From positions 1 through 5,899 of the forward strand of contig DAHWKF010000121.1 in assembly GCA_027343785.1 (NCBI GenBank): 5,899 nt of DNA. The letters are read 5' to 3'. This document shows, in pieces, positions 4,642 through 5,899 of this stretch. The translations under genes and the position numbers were made by a program. Within the stretch, counting starts at the first letter, position 1; every line of letters starts with the position of its first letter. The notes under the pieces were generated by a model. The model was not told the origin of the DNA, searched no databases, and saw only the letters and a list, made by a program, of their open reading frames with translations. This stretch comes from Leptospirillum sp. (GTDB taxonomy: Bacteria; Nitrospirota; Leptospirillia; Leptospirillales; Leptospirillaceae).

Positions 4642-5899
4642 ATGGTTTCAGACAGCCTTGTTGATCTTTCCCGGCTCCAGTTTGCGGTGACGGCCCTTTA
4701 CCACTTTCTCTTTGTTCCGCTGACTCTCGGGCTGAGCTACATCCTGGTGATCATGGAAACCGTATACGTCATGACGGGGAAAGAGATCTACAAGGACATG
4801 ACGCGGTTCTGGGGAAAACTGTTCGGGATCAATTTCGCCCTGGGGGTAACGACCGGCCTGACCATGGAATTTGAGTTCGGGACAAACTGGTCCTATTTCT
4901 CCCAATATGTGGGCGACATTTTCGGAACCCCCCTGGCCATCGAGGGATTGATGGCCTTTTTCCTGGAGTCCACCTTCGTCGGACTCTTCTTTTTTGGCTG
5001 GGACCGTCTCTCGAAAGTCGGTCATCTGGTCGTCACGTTTCTCACGGCGACGGGAAGCAGCCTGTCCGCCTTGTGGATTCTGGTCGCGAACGGATGGATG
5101 CAACGTCCGGTCGGTTCCCACTTCGATCCGGTCACCATGCGGATGGAGCTGGGCAGCCTCTGGACGGTGTTCTTGAACCCCGTGGCACAGGCCAAATTTG
5201 TCCATACGGTCAGCGCGGGGTACGTCACCGGTTCGGTATTCGTCCTCGGGATCAGCTCATGGTATATCCTGAAAGGGCGGAATCTCCCGTTCGCCTTGCG
5301 TTCTTTCCGTATCGCGGCGGCGTTTGGTCTGGCCAGCGCTGTTTCGGTCATCATCCTTGGGGACGAATCGGGTTATCTGGACGATATCGGCCAGAAAACC
5401 AAGCTCGCCGCGATGGAAGCGATGTGGGAGACGGAGCCCGCTCCGGCCAGCTTCAATCTGTTTGCCATTCCCGACCAGAAAAACATGAAAAACGATTTTG
5501 CGATCCGGATCCCCTATGTTCTGGGGTTGATCGCCACCCGTTCCTACGATACGACCATTCCGGGGATCCGGGAGATTGTCCGGGAGAACGAGAAGCGTAT
5601 CAAGACCGGCATCCAGGCGGTGACAGCCCTCTCCCGGATGCGAAAAAATCCGTCCGACGCCGGCGCCCGGGAGATTTTCGCGGCGACCCGGAAAGATCTG
5701 GGTTTCGGCCTGCTCCTGAAACAGTTTGTGCGGGATCCGGAAAAGGCGAATGCCGCCGATATCCATCGGGCCGCCCTGGCCACCATTCCCCGCGTGACCC
5801 CCCTGTTCTGGTCTTTCCGTTTGATGGTCGGATTGGGATTTGCCTTCTTCGCCCTCTTCGCATTGGCGTTCTATTATTCCAGTCGAAACAGTTGCATTC
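4642..5899 (+). CDS. cydA: Cytochrome bd quinol oxidase subunit I, incomplete at right edge
   Basis: Four hundred and nineteen residues are visible and the frame is open throughout. The protein follows E. coli CydA almost residue by residue with an offset of +2: SRLQFAVTALYHFLFVPLTL near the start, TGLTMEFEFGTNWSYFSQYV, then PLAIEGLMAFFLESTFVGLF. By homology His21 is the heme d ligand, and His188 (KFVHTV) and Met395 (RLMVG) bind heme b558. Glu101 and Glu109 belong to the proton/heme site, and Lys254 and Glu259 (KLAAMEAMWE) to the quinol-binding Q-loop. The Q-loop is full length, so this is the long (E. coli-type) subfamily. The heme b595 Glu and the GRQPW motif should lie beyond the edge, and cydB would be expected next. 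The enzyme oxidises quinol and reduces O2 to water in the inner membrane at low oxygen. AGGAGG five bases before the ATG fixes the start. I found no convincing promoter directly upstream. Confidence 0.97.
   Translation, partial: MVSDSLVDLSRLQFAVTALYHFLFVPLTLGLSYILVIMETVYVMTGKEIYKDMTRFWGKLFGINFALGVTTGLTMEFEFGTNWSYFSQYVGDIFGTPLAIEGLMAFFLESTFVGLFFFGWDRLSKVGHLVVTFLTATGSSLSALWILVANGWMQRPVGSHFDPVTMRMELGSLWTVFLNPVAQAKFVHTVSAGYVTGSVFVLGISSWYILKGRNLPFALRSFRIAAAFGLASAVSVIILGDESGYLDDIGQKTKLAAMEAMWETEPAPASFNLFAIPDQKNMKNDFAIRIPYVLGLIATRSYDTTIPGIREIVRENEKRIKTGIQAVTALSRMRKNPSDAGAREIFAATRKDLGFGLLLKQFVRDPEKANAADIHRAALATIPRVTPLFWSFRLMVGLGFAFFALFALAFYYSSRNSCI

Noticed and set aside
4648..5205. 185-residue minus-strand open frame opposite cydA
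   Set aside because: It is the antisense shadow of a strongly conserved cydA, with low-complexity polar composition and no start signal. The same holds for 5257-5766 and 5600-5863.

Overview
The window has the look of a diderm (Gram-negative) bacterial chromosome of moderate GC. It encodes two lipoboxed secreted lipoproteins and a canonical long-Q-loop cytochrome bd oxidase subunit I. The taxon cannot be fixed from the sequence alone. An acidophilic chemolithotroph such as Leptospirillum is only an impression.

Left part (1-1743) is the wreck of a mobile element. The last 29 codons of an IS605/IS607-type tnpB enter from the left edge. They are followed by the element's right-end hairpin, which is probably the 3' end of an omega RNA. 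That end abuts the stop codon of a short Phd/YefM-type antitoxin gene on the minus strand, and no toxin gene is visible. Next comes a P4-type tyrosine integrase on the minus strand, killed by one single-base deletion and by an in-frame TAA 5 codons before the catalytic Tyr. A good sigma-70-like promoter for the integrase is still present. About 30 bp beyond it is a degenerate tRNA 3' half starting at a CAT anticodon, read here as the old right attachment site.

Middle part (1744-3640) is calmer. A TRL-like small lipoprotein and a second lipoprotein of unknown function each have a Shine-Dalgarno sequence and a terminator-like hairpin. They are separated by about 500 bp with no convincing gene.

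Right part (3641-4641) is wreckage again. It holds the 5' half of an IS607 serine recombinase (tnpA), frameshifted and then cut off. On the opposite strand is a decayed fragment of the AAA+ domain of a sigma-54-dependent activator. Its GESGTGKE and GAFTGA regions are recognisable but mutated, with a stop in the Walker A region.

At 4642 an intact cydA begins with a strong ribosome binding site and runs off the right edge. The functional genes are therefore probably the antitoxin, the two lipoproteins and cydA. The rest is mobile-element and regulatory-gene debris. I see no convincing new multi-gene system. The most useful discoveries are the hidden sigma-54 activator relic, the tRNA-derived attachment site and the exact lesions in the integrase.
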